The position numbers and the translations under genes were made by a program. From NCBI RefSeq assembly GCF_022539505.1, contig NC_061508.1, forward strand, positions 96,513,276 to 96,577,275: 64,000 bases of DNA, given 5' to 3'. Every line of letters starts with the position of its first letter. Within the stretch, counting starts at the first letter, position 1. Positions 44,171-56,904 of this stretch are shown piece by piece. Below the pieces are notes generated by a model. The model had not been told where the DNA came from. It saw only the letters and a program-made list of their open reading frames with translations, and did not search any database. This stretch comes from Lolium rigidum. Taxonomy: Eukaryota > Streptophyta > Magnoliopsida > Poales > Poaceae.

Positions 44171-44640
44171 CTAGAGCTTGAGAAAGAGTAATACCAGCTT
44201 CACGTAGCAAAGTCAGTCGCTAAGTTGATCATAACAGTTTGATCAGTGGGTAACACCTTGAGCGGGGAGATCAACTGATTTGCCTGTTCTTTGAGGTGGG
44301 CAACATCTTGGGTCCCTCTAGCACTACTACGCCCCGTCGTGCGGGTGCCTTTTATTTCACGGGGTCACCATACCTGTTCGTTTGCATGCATTCCGCGTGT
44401 ACGGACACGCGCCACCCGTGGGGGATATGTGGCATGACTATTTAGCTGTGCGACAAAATCTCGCGCTAGGTCTTCCCTCCTGTTTGCCAATCTTCTGCGT
44501 CGTTCTGATGTCTTCTTTTCGGCCCCGCAATCGCACCCCGGATAGGTTCCTGGTGAGAAACCCTCCCGAGAAATCATCTCCTCACGACCGGGCCCTCCTT
44601 GCCCGACGGTCATTTTCTCTGTGATTGGGGAAACAAGCAG
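44171..44640. other. Unassigned sequence, probably 3' region of the minus-strand Tat element
   Basis: GC-rich, no coding domain recognised. It lies downstream (minus sense) of the pol end at 44641-44777. Confidence 0.3.
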
Positions 44641-44777
44641 GGTCTATGATTTTATAAATACCATGTCGTACCTGTTTGGTGGGCTCACTCATGCCCTAGT
44701 CTCTGGCACCCCGGTGGGGTGGGTGTCGACACCCTTCTTCCGTTTCGAATCGTACAACGCCCGTCTTAAGTACGTGT
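44641..44777 (-). pseudogene. End of pol of a Tat-lineage Gypsy element (part cut off by the Reina-like insertion)
   Basis: Joined across the inserted element, 50600-50552 and 44777-44720 read on the minus strand like the post-integrase part of Gypsy pol (SLWEGPY followed by a V/L-rich stretch). The target duplication CGTGT (44773-44777 and 50552-50556) shows the two parts were once contiguous. Confidence 0.55.
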
Positions 44778-45098
44778 TGTTAGACCATGGGCTCAACATG
44801 CGATCGAAGGGAGAGGAACATGGATTATTCCTAGCTCATACCTACTACTATGCATGAAGGTAAAGGTACAAGGGAAAATAAGGGTTTCAGGTCTCTGAAT
44901 AGCGCTCCTCCCATCTACCCACCCTACCCTTTTATGTTGGAAAGGTAGGTCGCACTAGTACATGATAACCTTATTACAAGACACGTCTTACTAATCAGTG
45001 GCCCATGTAAGCAAATGAAGTAGATAGCTAATCAGCTAAAGGTAACCAAGAAGGGTACAAGCCTTTGTAGATATGTAGGTTTCTAGAGGATCCTGACA
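44778..45098 (-). repeat. 3' LTR (element sense) of the Reina-like element
   Basis: Direct repeat of 50235-50551, clearly diverged from it (many substitutions), indicating an old insertion. Confidence 0.9.
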
Positions 45099-45139
45099 AT
45101 ACCCCCTTGCTGGAGACAAAACCTCAAGGCTTGAGTTGA

Positions 45140-45260
45140 GGAAATGTGCTCTTCATCATCTCACAATCTTCCTAGGTGGCTTCATCAGCTGACATTGATT
45201 CCTTTTGAACCAGCCATTGTTCTTTTTCACCTACAATGGATGGAGACATTCTTTTCTACA
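45140..45260 (-). pseudogene. Chromodomain remnant at the end of integrase
   Basis: The minus strand reads QWLVQKESMSADEAT, a stop where Trp is expected, then EDCEMMKSTFPQLK. This matches the end of the chromodomain of plant chromoviruses (WED...FP), which targets integration to marked chromatin. The upstream half is degraded. Confidence 0.65.
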
Positions 45261-45609
45261 ATGGATGGAGTCATTGCTAGAAAGTTTGGGTTTGACACTA
45301 CCATTGGTCCAATGTGCTTTTTAGCTGGTTCACATGAAAAACATCATGCAGGAGTACTCCTTCAGGAAGCTACATCTAGTATGCTCTGTTGCCCACTGCT
45401 TTGATAATTCTGAAGGGGCCATACCATTTGGAAGAAATTTTCCCAGGGTTTCCTACGCCTAAAGCCTTCTCTCTATGGTTTTGCATCTTCGTATAGACCA
45501 ATTCTCCTGGAGTAAACACTCTTTTAGTCTTGTGTTTGTCTGCAAACTTCTTCATAGATTTCTAAGCTTTTTTCAAATTCCTCTTCAAGATTTCTAACAT
45601 GTGATCCTT

Positions 45610-46260
45610 TTATTCCAAGATAGGAACACTTTCCTCTGATGAGTCTACTGGTAAAGGAATATATGTGAACTGAGGTGGAGGGTATTCATACAAAGCCTCA
45701 AAGGGCGACATCTTGATGATGGAGTGGTGATTGATGTTGTACCACCGTTCAGCTGTTGGAAACCGGTCCAACCATTTCTTAGCTTCATGGAATGCCATGC
45801 ATCTCAGATATTATCCCAAACAATGATTAACTCTGAGTCTGGCCATCTGATTCTGGGTGATATGCAAAGAAACTTGCATATTGGTGCATATTTCTTTCAA
45901 CAGGTCTGAGGTAAATATTTTTCACATATCACTTACTATGATAGTATGGGGTCCATGTATCTTAGTCACATTGTTCATGAATATATCAACCACTTTTTGC
46001 ACTGTATATGGATGTATTAAAACCTATAAGTGAGCATAATTAGTTAGTCTGTCCACAATGACCAAGACGACATCTTTGCCTCTTGACTTTTGCAGGCCTT
46101 AAATGAAATCCATGCTGATTTATTTCCATTTTCCTTGAGGAATGTTTAAGGATTCCAGTAATCTAGGGTAGGGTAGCCTCTCTGTCTTGGAGATCTGGCA
46201 GACCGGACAAGATCCTACATTGTCATTAACAAATTGTTTCATCTTATACAGGAGAACAAC
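45610..46260 (-). pseudogene. Integrase of the Reina-like element
   Basis: Fragments in one general direction include ICKISKTERLPYPRLLESLN, then DVVLVIVDRLTNYAHL, then KWLDRFPTAERWYNINHHSI followed by KMSPFEALYEYPPPQ. These are the zinc-module tail, the catalytic core around the first and second Asp, and the region after the catalytic Glu. Several in-frame stops interrupt it. Confidence 0.8.
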
Positions 46261-46726
46261 TGCTTAATCCTGTGATAAGTGACCCTGGTGCTAGAGTGGC
46301 CACCCAAAGGAGATGCATGGAAACTGTGAAATATCTTAGTCTGCAAGTCTGTTGTGATGCCAATAACAATTTTTCATTTATACCTGAGAACACCAGCTTG
46401 CATGGTGAAATTCGGCTGACTTGTTGGATTAACTACCAGTTGTTGCAAGATCTTAGTGCAAGAAGAATCCCCTTCAAATGAAGCAATGATATCCATGGTC
46501 CACTAAGGCACAGGTACTGAAGCTGATGTACAGATGTCTGTCTCGGTGTGATCAATATTTTAAATTTCATTTTTAGCATGTTGGTTTTTCCTGGAGAGAG
46601 CATTTTCTGCATAATTTTTTGCTCCTTTCTTATACTGAATATAGAAGTCAAATTCCAGTAACTTCATAATTAATTTGGTTGGATTCCTTCCAATAGCCTC
46701 TGGCTTGTCAAGCACTTTAAGCTGCA

Positions 46727-47114
46727 TTAGTATGTCTTGATAATTAATTTATTTCCCAGGAAGTAGTGTCTCCATTTCCTAAGTGCTTCCAAGATGGCCA
46801 TAGCTTCTTTTTCATAAATAGAAGCAATCCTTCCTTGGCCCTGAGCATTTACTGAAATAAGCAATTGGCTTAGCATTCTGCATGAGTACATCTCCCAATC
46901 TAGTACCACAAGCATCCAATGGAATAGCAAAATTTGGCATTGCTAGCAATGGGGGTTGAGACATTACTTCTTTCAATTGTTCAAAAGCTTCTTGTTGTTC
47001 TTGGTCCCACAAAAAAGCATTCTGTTTTAACACAACATGCAATGGCTTGCAAATGTGAGCGTATATCGGTATGAATATATTGCCGTATCCTGGTAGGCCC
47101 AAAAAAACCCTCAA
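46727..47114 (-). pseudogene. RT connection and RNase H of the Reina-like element
   Basis: The minus strand reads VFLGLPGYGNIFIPIYAHIC, LWDQEQQEAFEQLKEVMSQP and LDACGTRLGDVLMQNAKPIA, continuing to EKEAMAILEALRKWRHYFLG. This is the classic end of RT and start of RNase H. The catalytic Asp of LDACGT is kept; a frame break lies near 46870. Confidence 0.85.
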
Positions 47115-47309
47115 CCTTTTTACTTTGATGGGTTTCTCCCAATCTAGGAAATCTTATATTTTTGTAGGGTCAGTGTGCACTCCTTTTCTAGTGATAATAT
47201 GCCCCAAATATTCCACTTGTGACTGCTCAAACTAGCACTTTGACATCATAGCCTTGAGGGTATGTTTTCTGAAAACTTCTAACACGTGTTTGAGGTGCCC
47301 TTTGTGTTC

Positions 47310-47760
47310 TTAAATTGTTTTGATGTATAGCAAGATATCATCAAAAAATGGTGCAGGTGCATTACACAAACCAAAAGGCATTACCATGTATTCATAATGC
47401 CCTAGGTGTGTTGAAAAAGTTTTCTTGGATATGTCATCTTCTTGCATTCTTGTATGATGGTATCCATACCTCAGATCAAATTTGGAGAAGATTTGTGCTC
47501 CATGCAGCTCATCTAACAGGTCTCCAATGACTGGAATTGGTAATTTATTGTTAATTTTCAATTCATTTAGGACTCTAAAATCATTACATAACCTCTAGGA
47601 TTTATCTTTTTTCTCACCAATATGGCAAGTGAAGAGAATGTACTCTTGATTGGTCTTATCTCAATATTTTTCAACATTTGCTTAATCAATAGCTAAACAA
47701 AATTCTTATGTGCATGTGACATCCTATATGGCCCGATATTGGGTGGCTTTGGCCCAAGCA
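47310..47760 (-). pseudogene. Reverse transcriptase of the Reina-like element, internally deleted
   Basis: Motifs in order: [46 protein letters not shown] and [17 protein letters not shown], followed directly by [11 protein letters not shown]. About 30 residues normally lie between the last two motifs, so an internal deletion removed them. A stop lies before CNDFRVLNE. Confidence 0.87.
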
Positions 47761-48049
47761 ACAAGGAATTTTGTGGTTAAAGTCCTTGTGAGGAGGTAAC
47801 CTAGTAGGTTTCTGGAAGACATCTTGAAATGCATGCAGTAGATCCTTCATGGCATCCGACACATTAGGTCGGTCTTCATATTCTTATGTATTGTCTAACC
47901 CAGCATTGTACAACCTGTAGCATTGGGCCCTTGATGTATTTGTTTACTTCACAGTTCTGAGGAGATCAACAAGTGTTTCATGGGCAAGAGGTGATTTTGG
48001 AAACTATGTAATTTGCCCTAGATTCCCTTGGTCAGAGTTCATTCACAAA

Positions 48050-48360
48050 ATCAAATGTTACATGGTTGTGTTTCTTGAACCAATCAACACCCAATATAAT
48101 GTTAGACCCTTGTAGTTCCAGAATCCTAAAATCTAGAGTGAAATTCTGGCCTTCGATGGAGAAACTACACTTAAGTGCTATTGATGTAGAAGTTAGTATG
48201 CCTTCCCCCATCCACTTTATCCTTTATTACTTGTGTGATTGTTAGGGTAATCTTGTACTCTTGTACAAACTTGAGGTCCATGAAGATACTTGTACTTCCA
48301 GTATTAGACAAAGCAGTTGCACTAGTTTTGTTTACCTGCACCAAGAGTGAGATTTTTGAT
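48050..48360 (-). pseudogene. Degraded aspartic protease of the Reina-like element
   Basis: The minus strand shows ATALSNTGSTSIFMD, where the expected DTGS/DSGS active site reads NTGS, so the catalytic Asp is lost. Downstream motifs are blurred. Confidence 0.6.
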
Positions 48361-48499
48361 TCACTAGGATCCCCCTTGTAAGCTGCCGCAGAGATACACC
48401 CCAGATTTTCCTCAGACTGTTCTTTTGGTTATTGTTCCCTTACATTTTCTAGAGCTACTGGATTCTGAATTTGTGCTACTTCTTTCACGTGATCTTCCT

Positions 48500-50082
48500 C
48501 ATCAGAGTGAAATTTTGCTACTGGATAGTGTTAAGAGCTCTTTGCATAGGCACACATCTATGTACCAATGTCCAATTTTCTGAACAATACCAACATTTCC
48601 TTGGCTCCCTAGCCCTTTCTTGTCCTGCTCTGTTTCTATTCTCTCTTGCTCAAGGTTATGTAGATGGAGGGGAAAATCTCTGTATCTGTTGAGTAAAGGG
48701 GGCCGTTTTTGTTGTGTACATATATGCATTTTCATATTTCCTGGCATGCCAATATGCAGACAATAATGTAGTGGGTTTTTTACATTAGAAAATATGCTTG
48801 ATCTCTTCTTTTAGGCCACAGATAAACCTGTCAGTAAATAAGTATTATGGAAGGTAAGGGTCTTCCCTCTTCATCATGATCATCTAGTTATCATACTGGT
48901 CTATATAAGCATCCACAATGGTGATTTGCTTGAGTTGTTGTAGCTGCTCCATTGATTTATGGTTGTCTCTTCTCGAAATCATTCTGGTAAGATTTATGTG
49001 ATGTCTTGCCATGAGATGCTCTGACAGCAACCATGTTTTAGCCTGCTCTCATGTGTGAGCTAGCCTCCGTTTAACCTTGTTCTCTTTAGGTATATTCACC
49101 ATATTAAACACATCTTCACACTGTGCGGCCCATGCTCTTGCTCCTTCAGCAGTAAACAAAGGCAACTTGACATCTAGCGTTCGTAAGGTTTGTGCCTCTA
49201 AGGTAACTGATACTACACCATCTTCTATTGTGAGTGATCGTAGGGAGGCGGTGCGTCTTGTGTGAGTTGTGGGGTGGTGGGTAGTGATAAGGGTATGGTG
49301 GCGGTGAGTAATCTGGAGGGTAATATGGATTATATTTAGGTGGTGGGTAGTATGGCGGTAGGTTTTGCTAGAGAGGGTCAATGGTTTTGTTTGTGTCAGA
49401 AGAAGGCTGGTAATATTGTGGTTGTGAGTAAGGGCTTGTGTGTCTGTGATGCTCTGAATAAGACGGTGATGCTTGGCTTGTTGCTACGATGGGAGGCATA
49501 GTGGTGGTGATCGCTTTTGGTGAGGCTTGCGCATGAACACCTTGAGGGCGCGATGGATATGGTGGGTGTGGAAGCTGGTCAGGTGTAAGATTGCCGAACT
49601 ATGGTAGAAAAGGTGGCACCTTGGTAGTTTGGGTGTCGAGGAAGGTGTGGGGAGCTTGGTTATGGGTGAAAGGGGTTGGCTTTACAGCGGTGGTGGTGTG
49701 TGAAAGTGGGAGTCTTTGGGACTGGCGGGTGAAGGTGGAGGTGGAGGTGCTGGTGGTGGTTGGAACAACGCCGATGGGGCTTTAGGCCGCTGCATATTTA
49801 CGAGATGGATTTGATCTGAGACATCTCACCTTGGAGTGTGTATATGGCGGTGACGGAATCAGACTAGCGACACTCGATACGACGACAAATACGAAGAACT
49901 TCGCGCGGTAAGTTGTCCTTGATCGTCTCCTCTGCGAGCAGATCCTCCTCATCAGAAGCATCTTCGACCACAGCATCCTCGACCATAGCATCCTCGACTG
50001 CTTGCTTGGTCACTACTACTTCTTGATCTCCCGTTGTTACATGCTCGCGCGAACTGGAATGGGATCGCCGGCTTCCAGCCAT
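48500..50082 (-). pseudogene. gag: gag of the Reina-like element
   Basis: It starts near 50082 (MAGSRRSHSSSREHVTTGDQ), with an acidic stretch, then frame changes. The core near 49050-49380 reads LDVKLPLFTAEGARAWAAQC, typical of Ty3 gag. A zinc knuckle near 48540-48610 reads CWYCSENWTLVHRC (CX2CX7HXC), the nucleocapsid motif that binds RNA. Stops and frameshifts throughout. Confidence 0.75.
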
Positions 50083-50234
50083 GGGTCAACGAAAAGAGAG
50101 GGATTTTACGGCCAAAATCACAGTGATTTGGTAACCTCAAGAACATAGAGATGGGTGGTAGACTGGGAGGGTCGGAGGTAGGTTTGGGAAGGGAGGGAGG
50201 GTATAGACCGCAGGTCATCTGCTCTGATACCCCT

Positions 50235-50551
50235 TGTTAAGCCATGGGCTCAACATGCGATCGAAGGGAGTTGAAGATGGAGCATTCGTATCTCAGATCT
50301 ATTACTAGACACAAAGGTAAAGGTACAAGGGAAAATAAGGGTTTTAGGGTTCTGAAAGCACTCCTCCAATCCACCCACCCTGCCCTTTTATATCGAAAAG
50401 GTAGGTCGCGCTACTACATGATATCCTTATTGCAAGACATGGCTCACTGACTAGTGGCCCAATTAAGCAAATGAAGTAGCTAATCAACTTAAGGTAACCA
50501 AAGAAGGGTACAAGTCATTTTAGATATGCATATTTCAAGAGAATCCTCACA
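50235..50551 (-). repeat. 5' LTR (element sense) of the Reina-like element
   Basis: Bounded by the primer-binding site at 50221-50233 and the target duplication CGTGT at 50552-50556. It keeps a TATAAAAG (minus strand, 50385-50392); the other LTR has a substitution there. Confidence 0.9.
50385..50392 (-). promoter_or_regulatory. Candidate TATA box of the Reina-like LTR
   Basis: TATAAAAG on the minus strand within the 5' LTR, in the expected transcription direction. Confidence 0.5.
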
Positions 50552-52098
50552 CGTGTACTACCCGGTAAGGGCCCTCCCATAGCGAAGGGAACTTATCTCT
50601 CCCCTTGGTATTTTATTTCCTCTGAAGAACCCAATCTCCAACCTCAAGTTCCCGGGGCCGCACTCATCAGTGCCCAACAACGTGCTTCCTCCAACAAGTT
50701 GACATCGTCGATTCTTTCTTCATGTTGTGAATCTTCATCACAAGCATAAACCCGGGGGGACCTATGATTAAGCTCCTTTGGGAGGATAACTTATGCTCCA
50801 TAGACCAAGGCAAAAGGGGTTTCACCGGTTGCTTGACTTGGTGTTGTCCTCAGTGACCATAGCACGGTGGGTAGGTGATCAATCTACTCTATTCTACAGT
50901 GCGTGAGCCTGTGAAATGTCCTAGTCTTGAGCCCCCGTAGCATCTATGCATTAGCTTGCTCGTCCTGCCCGTTGCTCCTGGGATAAACCACAGAGGCAAA
51001 GCATATCCTGGTACCTAGACCTTCGCAATAATCTTGGAATGCGCCACAGGTTAACTATGAAATGTTGTCAGTGATGATGCGATTAGGCACCCCAAACCGA
51101 CACATAGTTCCTCAGATGAACTTGATCGCTGCTTCCGCCGTCTCCGCTCTGACGGGCTCCACTTCCACCCACATGGCGAACTTGTCGAGGGTGATGTAGA
51201 GGAATTGGTACCCTCCCATTGAGCGTGGGAATGGTCCAACGATATCCAACCCCCAAAACCCGAATGGCCAGGACAGAGGGATAACTTGCACAGCTTGAGT
51301 TGGCTTGTGGAGATTCTTGGAATGGAACCGGCAGGCCTAAGAGGTCCTCACCAGATGCTCGGCATTAGAGAGGGCCGTGGGCCAGTAGAAGCCATGTCGT
51401 ACCTCCTTTCCAGCCAGGGCCCGGGAGGCGACATGATGGGAGGATAGCCCCGATGGATGTCGGCCAGCAGATCCAACCCTTCTTCATGGGAGATGGACTT
51501 GAGCATCATCCCGTTTGCCCATTGTCGATGAAGCTCTCCATCAACCAACACGGACACCTTGGCTTGTCAGGCCATTCACTCGGCGTTCCTATCGTTATAT
51601 AGCAGATCTTGGGAGCGCAGGAACTTTAGGAGGTCTTCTACCCAAGATGGCTCACCCGGGACGGTAGCCAGAACCGCCTACCCCCCGGGCGACATAGTCC
51701 TGGTAGGTCCTTTCGATGCTTTTGTTCACGGGGTGCTTCCCCTGGGTCCTCGATCGATCGTTGGTCGCCTGAGTAGCTCGACAAAGGCTCCCGAAAGAGC
51801 CCTTTCACATCTAGCAGCTACTTTCGAGATCTCGTGAGCGACATAGTTATCCGCCTGGTGGACGTGCTCCATCTGTAGTCCCTTAAACTTGAGCTCATCT
51901 TTCGTACCTTGTCCACGTAGACCCTCATGCGAGGCAGACGTACTCTTTCAGCACCTGGTTGATGATGAGCTAGGAGTCGCCTTGTACCACCAATTTTTGG
52001 ATGCCCAAGACCAGCGCTTCCGTCAAGCCAGCAAGCAAGCCTTCGTATTCCGCCACAGTTTGTGAGACCTTCCCTTGGGCAAAATTTAGCCGCATGAC
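50552..52098 (-). pseudogene. Tat-lineage Gypsy pol fragment (second RNase H and integrase)
   Basis: On the minus strand, 52098-51800 reads RLNFAQGKVSQTVAEYEGLL then AGLTEALVLGIQKLVVQGDS, the extra RNase H of Tat elements. 51560-51350 reads LVDGELHRQWANGMMLKSIS, the upstream zinc region of integrase. 51250-50680 contains PRSMGGYQFLYITLDKFAMW, FGVPNRIITDN and SNGQDEQAN, an integrase core with several stops and an altered catalytic region. The fragment is cut at 52098 by a long LTR and at 50552 by the Reina-like element. Whether it belongs with the LTR-like sequence at 56905-58107 is unclear. Confidence 0.8.
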
Positions 52099-55000
52099 TG
52101 TAGCGCCCCGACCTAATGACTATGCACAAGTGCTGAGTAACATCGGTTACCCAGCCATGAATGCATAATCATGAGATCAAGACTTGGAACAACTGGCACA
52201 TAACATAACTCAATGGCATAAAGCATATATAGTTCAACTCTTAACAGAGAAAATAATGCAAATTGCAATCAGAGGTCACAGACCCAACAATACATCAAGC
52301 GAAAGCGGTGATAAGTTGTTCTAAACAACAAGAACCAAATATGGCCTAAGAGGCCTACGATAAACGCGTTAGCGCCAGCTTGCTCCTACCCACACCAAGC
52401 TGCCACCTGGAAAACCCAGACTACCAATCGATGCCACCGAAGAACACACCTCCATCTCAAAGAAACTATGCAAGGAGAACAAAAATTCAACAAAGCAATA
52501 GTGAGTACAGCAGGTACTCGCAAGGTTACTAAAGCTACTAGCTCAATATGTGGCTTTAGCAAGGCTTGTGTAGTTGTTTTGCAGAAACCAAGTTCCTCTT
52601 TTAAAAACACCAATATGGCAACGTCTACTAAGAAGTTTTTAAAAACTAGGCATGAGAAGAATCAGTTCAACTACTCTTCCGTGTCCTCAGCCACAAGCTC
52701 CACTCTTAAACCACCATGAACCGCCATCTTTAACATCTTTCCACAAATACATCATTCCCAAATGACATCAGGAAATCAACCTTCCAATCGTGAGTCAATT
52801 TTAGTTAAAGTTCACTTTCTCTATGATCTTATCATCAATTCCCAAGTCGTCCATAACCGTGGACACGTCTTTTCATAGAGATTAAACCCTGCAGGGCTGT
52901 ACTATTTGAACCAACAGTACTGTCCGGCTCCTTGCCTAGCTATTAGTCCTCTTCTTGGGATGATGGCATAGCGGGCTCAGTTACATCCTTTACCTTACAT
53001 GAGCCTCACCCAATGGTCATCAGTGTACGGAAGTTCTAGTCGGCCCCGCCAGATCCAGAACCGAGGCCACATCCTACACACACAGTCCTCGTTCATCGTT
53101 TTCCATATTTCCCATCATCACGCACACGCAAAATGGAAAACTTCAAACTGGAGGACCCTTTGCGATACCCTCACAAGTTAGTTAGTCGATAGGGATCCTA
53201 TTATCCCACTGATGGAAGCATGTTCGGTCTTGGTTCAATAGGTAAATAAATAACACCTAGGGGCAAGAATGAGGCGAAAGACCATCAAGCCACGATGGCA
53301 ACTCATCCAAGCAAATTAGCAATTTATTAGGTACCCTGGCTTCTTCCACATCATCATCATCCATCACCAACATAATTACCCATCAGACAATAAGCAAATC
53401 TAAGCAGGACTAAGCATAAGTATTACAGATATAATTTTACTTAGGCCAACACAACAATCCTATGGATATTAGGTAGGAAACAGGTAATGGTTGAGGAATT
53501 AATGCAGCTGGTAGGATACTCTAATTCTACCTAAAAGACATTGGAATCAGATGCAATATTATGTGTAAATATATTTGGGGGAAAAGATAGGTCAAGAGAA
53601 TGCACAAAGAAGGGGATTTATGCTTGCCGTGTTGCTATCAAAGCAGAAGTGATCATTGGAGAACTTTGGTTGCACTTCAACTCATCGAACTATTGAAACA
53701 GAACAACAATGGAAGCAACATAATAAATAACAAGAATGCAACAGGTGCAATGCACACTCATGATGACATGACATTTTAATGCAACTAAAAAGATCATAAA
53801 ATGATATTTAAATTAAATGAGGTTTTTCCCAAATAACAGTTATTTGGCATACCCTCATGCATTAACTTAGTAAATTATTTACCTCTGTTAAAAGAACCAG
53901 AAGCTAAATAATGTGTCAACATGCATGCAAATGATGTATTCTGTTAAACATTTTATTCATGAGCATTGTGATTTTTCTTGCAATTTTCTGAGCAGCCATG
54001 AATATTTTGTGAATATTTCAATTTAGCATTTGCGATATTTTTCTTATGGTGATTCAATTTAATTTTACAAGTAAGGAAGTCATCATGGATCACAATGGTT
54101 ATGTTTGATATGATCATGACTGTTTTTAAACAATTCGCAAGGCCACAAATTATTGTGGAGAATTTTAAATACTTCTATTATTTTTTCCTATTGCACCATA
54201 TAACCATGCCTTCCAATTTAACATAATTAGTACAAAAATTATGTGGTCATGCTTATCAAATTACATAATCAGAGATGTTATTCCTTGAGAAATTTTTTGA
54301 TTTGTAAATTATAAGTTTTGGATAATTATTGCATTTGTTAAGCATTTTCCAAATAATCATTTCTTTTAAGCCTTATTTAGTAAATAGAAGCAAACTTGAT
54401 AAATTTTAACTCAATTCTGTCCAAATAAAACACGGATGTGTAGACTTTTTAAGACAAACATCTTGAGACCAAGTTTGCTAAATTTGGAGTTTCAGTTCTC
54501 AAGTTATTAATTTTGCAAGTTTCCATTTTTAATAGATTTCTCTGTAATCAATTATTTAAGCAAAATTTAACAGCAAAACCATGGTGCACAAATTTTATAT
54601 TCATGTAGAGAAGACATTGTTGAACAAGTGGCATTTTGAATCATCTTATTTGGATAAAATTTGAGCAAGTAATGGGATTTGAAAGTTTTAGTTGAAACCT
54701 ATAATTTAAATTGCAAATTTTCCATTTAGCAGAAATTCGGCCGAACTATTTAATACTTGGGGCGGGGCTAGCCTCTGTCACAGACAGGTGGGCCAGTGGC
54801 CACATGGACAGCCACGCAAGCAGTAGGGCCACGGGCTAGTTTGACCCTGCGGATGCCACAACCGGCAAGGTACTACAGTGACCAGGGACAGCAGCGCGCT
54901 CCGTGCCGCCAGTAGAGGACGCGCGCGATGACGAGACCACACGCAATCAAACCTATCCAGCGAGGGGGCCCTACTGGCGGCCTTGTGGACCAAAAGGACA

Positions 55001-56904
55001 CCGACACGTGCGGTGGTGATCTCAATTGTGGCGAGGAGTGACAGCTGAGGTGGCGATGACGAACTAGCTAACGAGAGGGGAGGGATGATGTCCAGGATAT
55101 GTAGATGCTTACCCTCGACGCGTGGCTGCAACCGGCTGAGCTCTTGGAGGGCTTGAACAACGTCAATCGCACGGCGGGGCTCCTGTCGCCTGCGAAGAGT
55201 AAACAGACGCAGCGGGCACGCACGACCTTGCCTTGCTAATTCCTTGGACGGAGAGGTAGAGGGCGACGAGGCACATCGGGTGGTGGTCGCGGAGCCTCTC
55301 GGGAGGGCTTCTACCGCCAGCATTTCATCGACCACTATGAGGGTGCTCCGGTCGATCTAGGGTTAGGGTGTGGGGAGAGCTCGGGAGGGAGAGAGAAGGG
55401 AGCAGGTGGCTAGGCAGGCTGGGGAGAGCTCGGGGTTGTCTTAAGCAGCAGCGCAACATGGCACGGGTTCACTAGCGTCCTGGAAGAACGGCGGCATCGG
55501 TGGCCATGCCTGCCCCTATGGATACATGGAAGAATAAGAAGAGATTACAAAAAGGCTCTTGGCTAATTTTTCTTTTTAGATTTGTTCCATTTTCTTTCAG
55601 AAACTTGCTGTTTTCAGGCCCTTAACAATTTCCAATTTGGATGCAATTTGGTGGAAAGTTCTTATTCACTAAAATTAGCTTAAAAGGAAAACTTTGGTAG
55701 AACAGAGTTGGCTAATTTTCATTTCTGCAATTTAAATGAAAAAATAATAATTTAGCTATAAAACAAACTCCAATTTTGATGCCACTTGGTGGGAACTCTT
55801 GATTTGCAATAAAGAGGCTTTGGTAAAATTTTCAAACTATTTGAAGAAAGTTTATAAAACAAACTTTGTTTATTTTCAAATCTGCCAAAATTTTAGAACC
55901 ATTAATTACGGAATTTTCTAACACCAAATGCAATGAAACTTGGTGGTTATTTCTTATTTATTATTAAGAACCCATGATAAAATTTGTAATCCATTTGAAT
56001 AAACTTTGTAGAAAAATGTTTAAATAATTTTATTTCTGCCAAAGTTGAATTTGATTTTCTAAAAATACTTAAACACATCCAAATTTCATGAAATTTTGTG
56101 GACATTCCTTATTTGACATAGTTGATAGGTGGTAAAAATTACAATGCATTTTGGGCAAGTTTGTAGACCAAACTTGTTGTAGTTTGCATATATTGTTGTA
56201 AAGAAAACAATGATTTTTGTGGACTTATTAAATGCAAATTTTGGTGCCCCCTTTTGTGTGACCCTAAATTATCATAAAGCAACACTTGTATATATTTTAG
56301 CCCATTTGGATAAAGTTTCCAGTAGTAACTTGTTTGAGTTTTTGAGTTTGGCATTTTTGTTGAATTTCAATTTAAATAAACACTTGGTTTTTCTTCAACC
56401 AAAACTTGCAAAAATATTGGTGGGGCTTGTAGTAACAAGTTAATACACTCCACCACTTCTGTTTTGAAACTTGTAAGGCTATAAAAACATTTCAAAACAA
56501 TTTGATTCAGCAATATGAAAGCCTTTTTCTTTTATAGACTTTTGGAAAGTTTCTAAAATTTTCACAAATTCCTTAAATCAATATTGGAAATTCCTCAACA
56601 ATTTGGAAGATCACAATATAGTTTTGTTTTGACCTTTCAGCATTTTAATTTTAGTAAAATCTTATCAAGATAGCTTTGGAACAATATGTTGAATATTTTT
56701 TATTGATTGTGTTGCTACCTCTTCACTTTGTTTTCAACATTTGCTTTAAATTACTTAGCAATGTAATAATTGAATTTTGTTTTGAAATCACCCCTTTTAG
56801 AGTTTCTAAATTCCATTACTTATATTTGGTCAATTTTAGATGAATGCTAATGATGCATGAACAAATGCAAAAGTCAAAATTTGGCCCAAATTTTGCAGTA
56901 CCTT
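52099..56904 (-). mobile_element. Long LTR 'A', minus orientation, start truncated
   Basis: The plus-strand border is TGTAGCGCCCCGACC at 52099. The sequence is inverted relative to LTR B/C: 52099-52250 matches the reverse complement of the end of LTR B (CCATGAATGCATAATCA), and 55600-56904 matches the reverse complement of LTR C (ATGCTAATGATGCATG, AAGGTACTGCAAAATTT). About 25 terminal bases are missing at the 56904 end. The hairpin block is at 52849-52896. No coding capacity is seen; a GC-rich leader-like part lies at 54770-55500. Confidence 0.8.
52849..52896 (-). other. Conserved three-hairpin block, copy 5
   Basis: Plus-strand coordinates: GTCCATAACCGTGGAC (52849-52864; sense stem GTCCA/TGGAC), a decayed second hairpin CTTTTCATAGAG (52869-52880) and the intact palindrome CCCTGCAGGG (52887-52896). 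Confidence 0.68.

Larger units (their letters stand above)
44778..50551 (-). mobile_element. Complete but decayed Ty3/Gypsy chromovirus (Reina-like)
   Basis: Short LTRs at 44778-45098 and 50235-50551 begin TGTTAGACC/TGTTAAGCC and end CTGACA/CTCACA. The target duplication is CGTGT. On the minus strand the order is primer-binding site (GGGGTATCAGAGC at 50221-50233), gag, protease, RT, RNase H, integrase, a chromodomain remnant, then a polypurine tract (AAGGGGGTAT at 45099-45108). The ~5.8-kb size, ~320-bp LTRs and C-terminal chromodomain fit the Reina lineage. Multiple stops, frame changes and an RT deletion make it inactive. Confidence 0.9.

Noticed and set aside
44320..44336. CACTACTACGCCCCGTC as a CACTA terminus
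   Set aside because: It matches CACTA for only a few bases; there are no subterminal repeats beside it and no partner.
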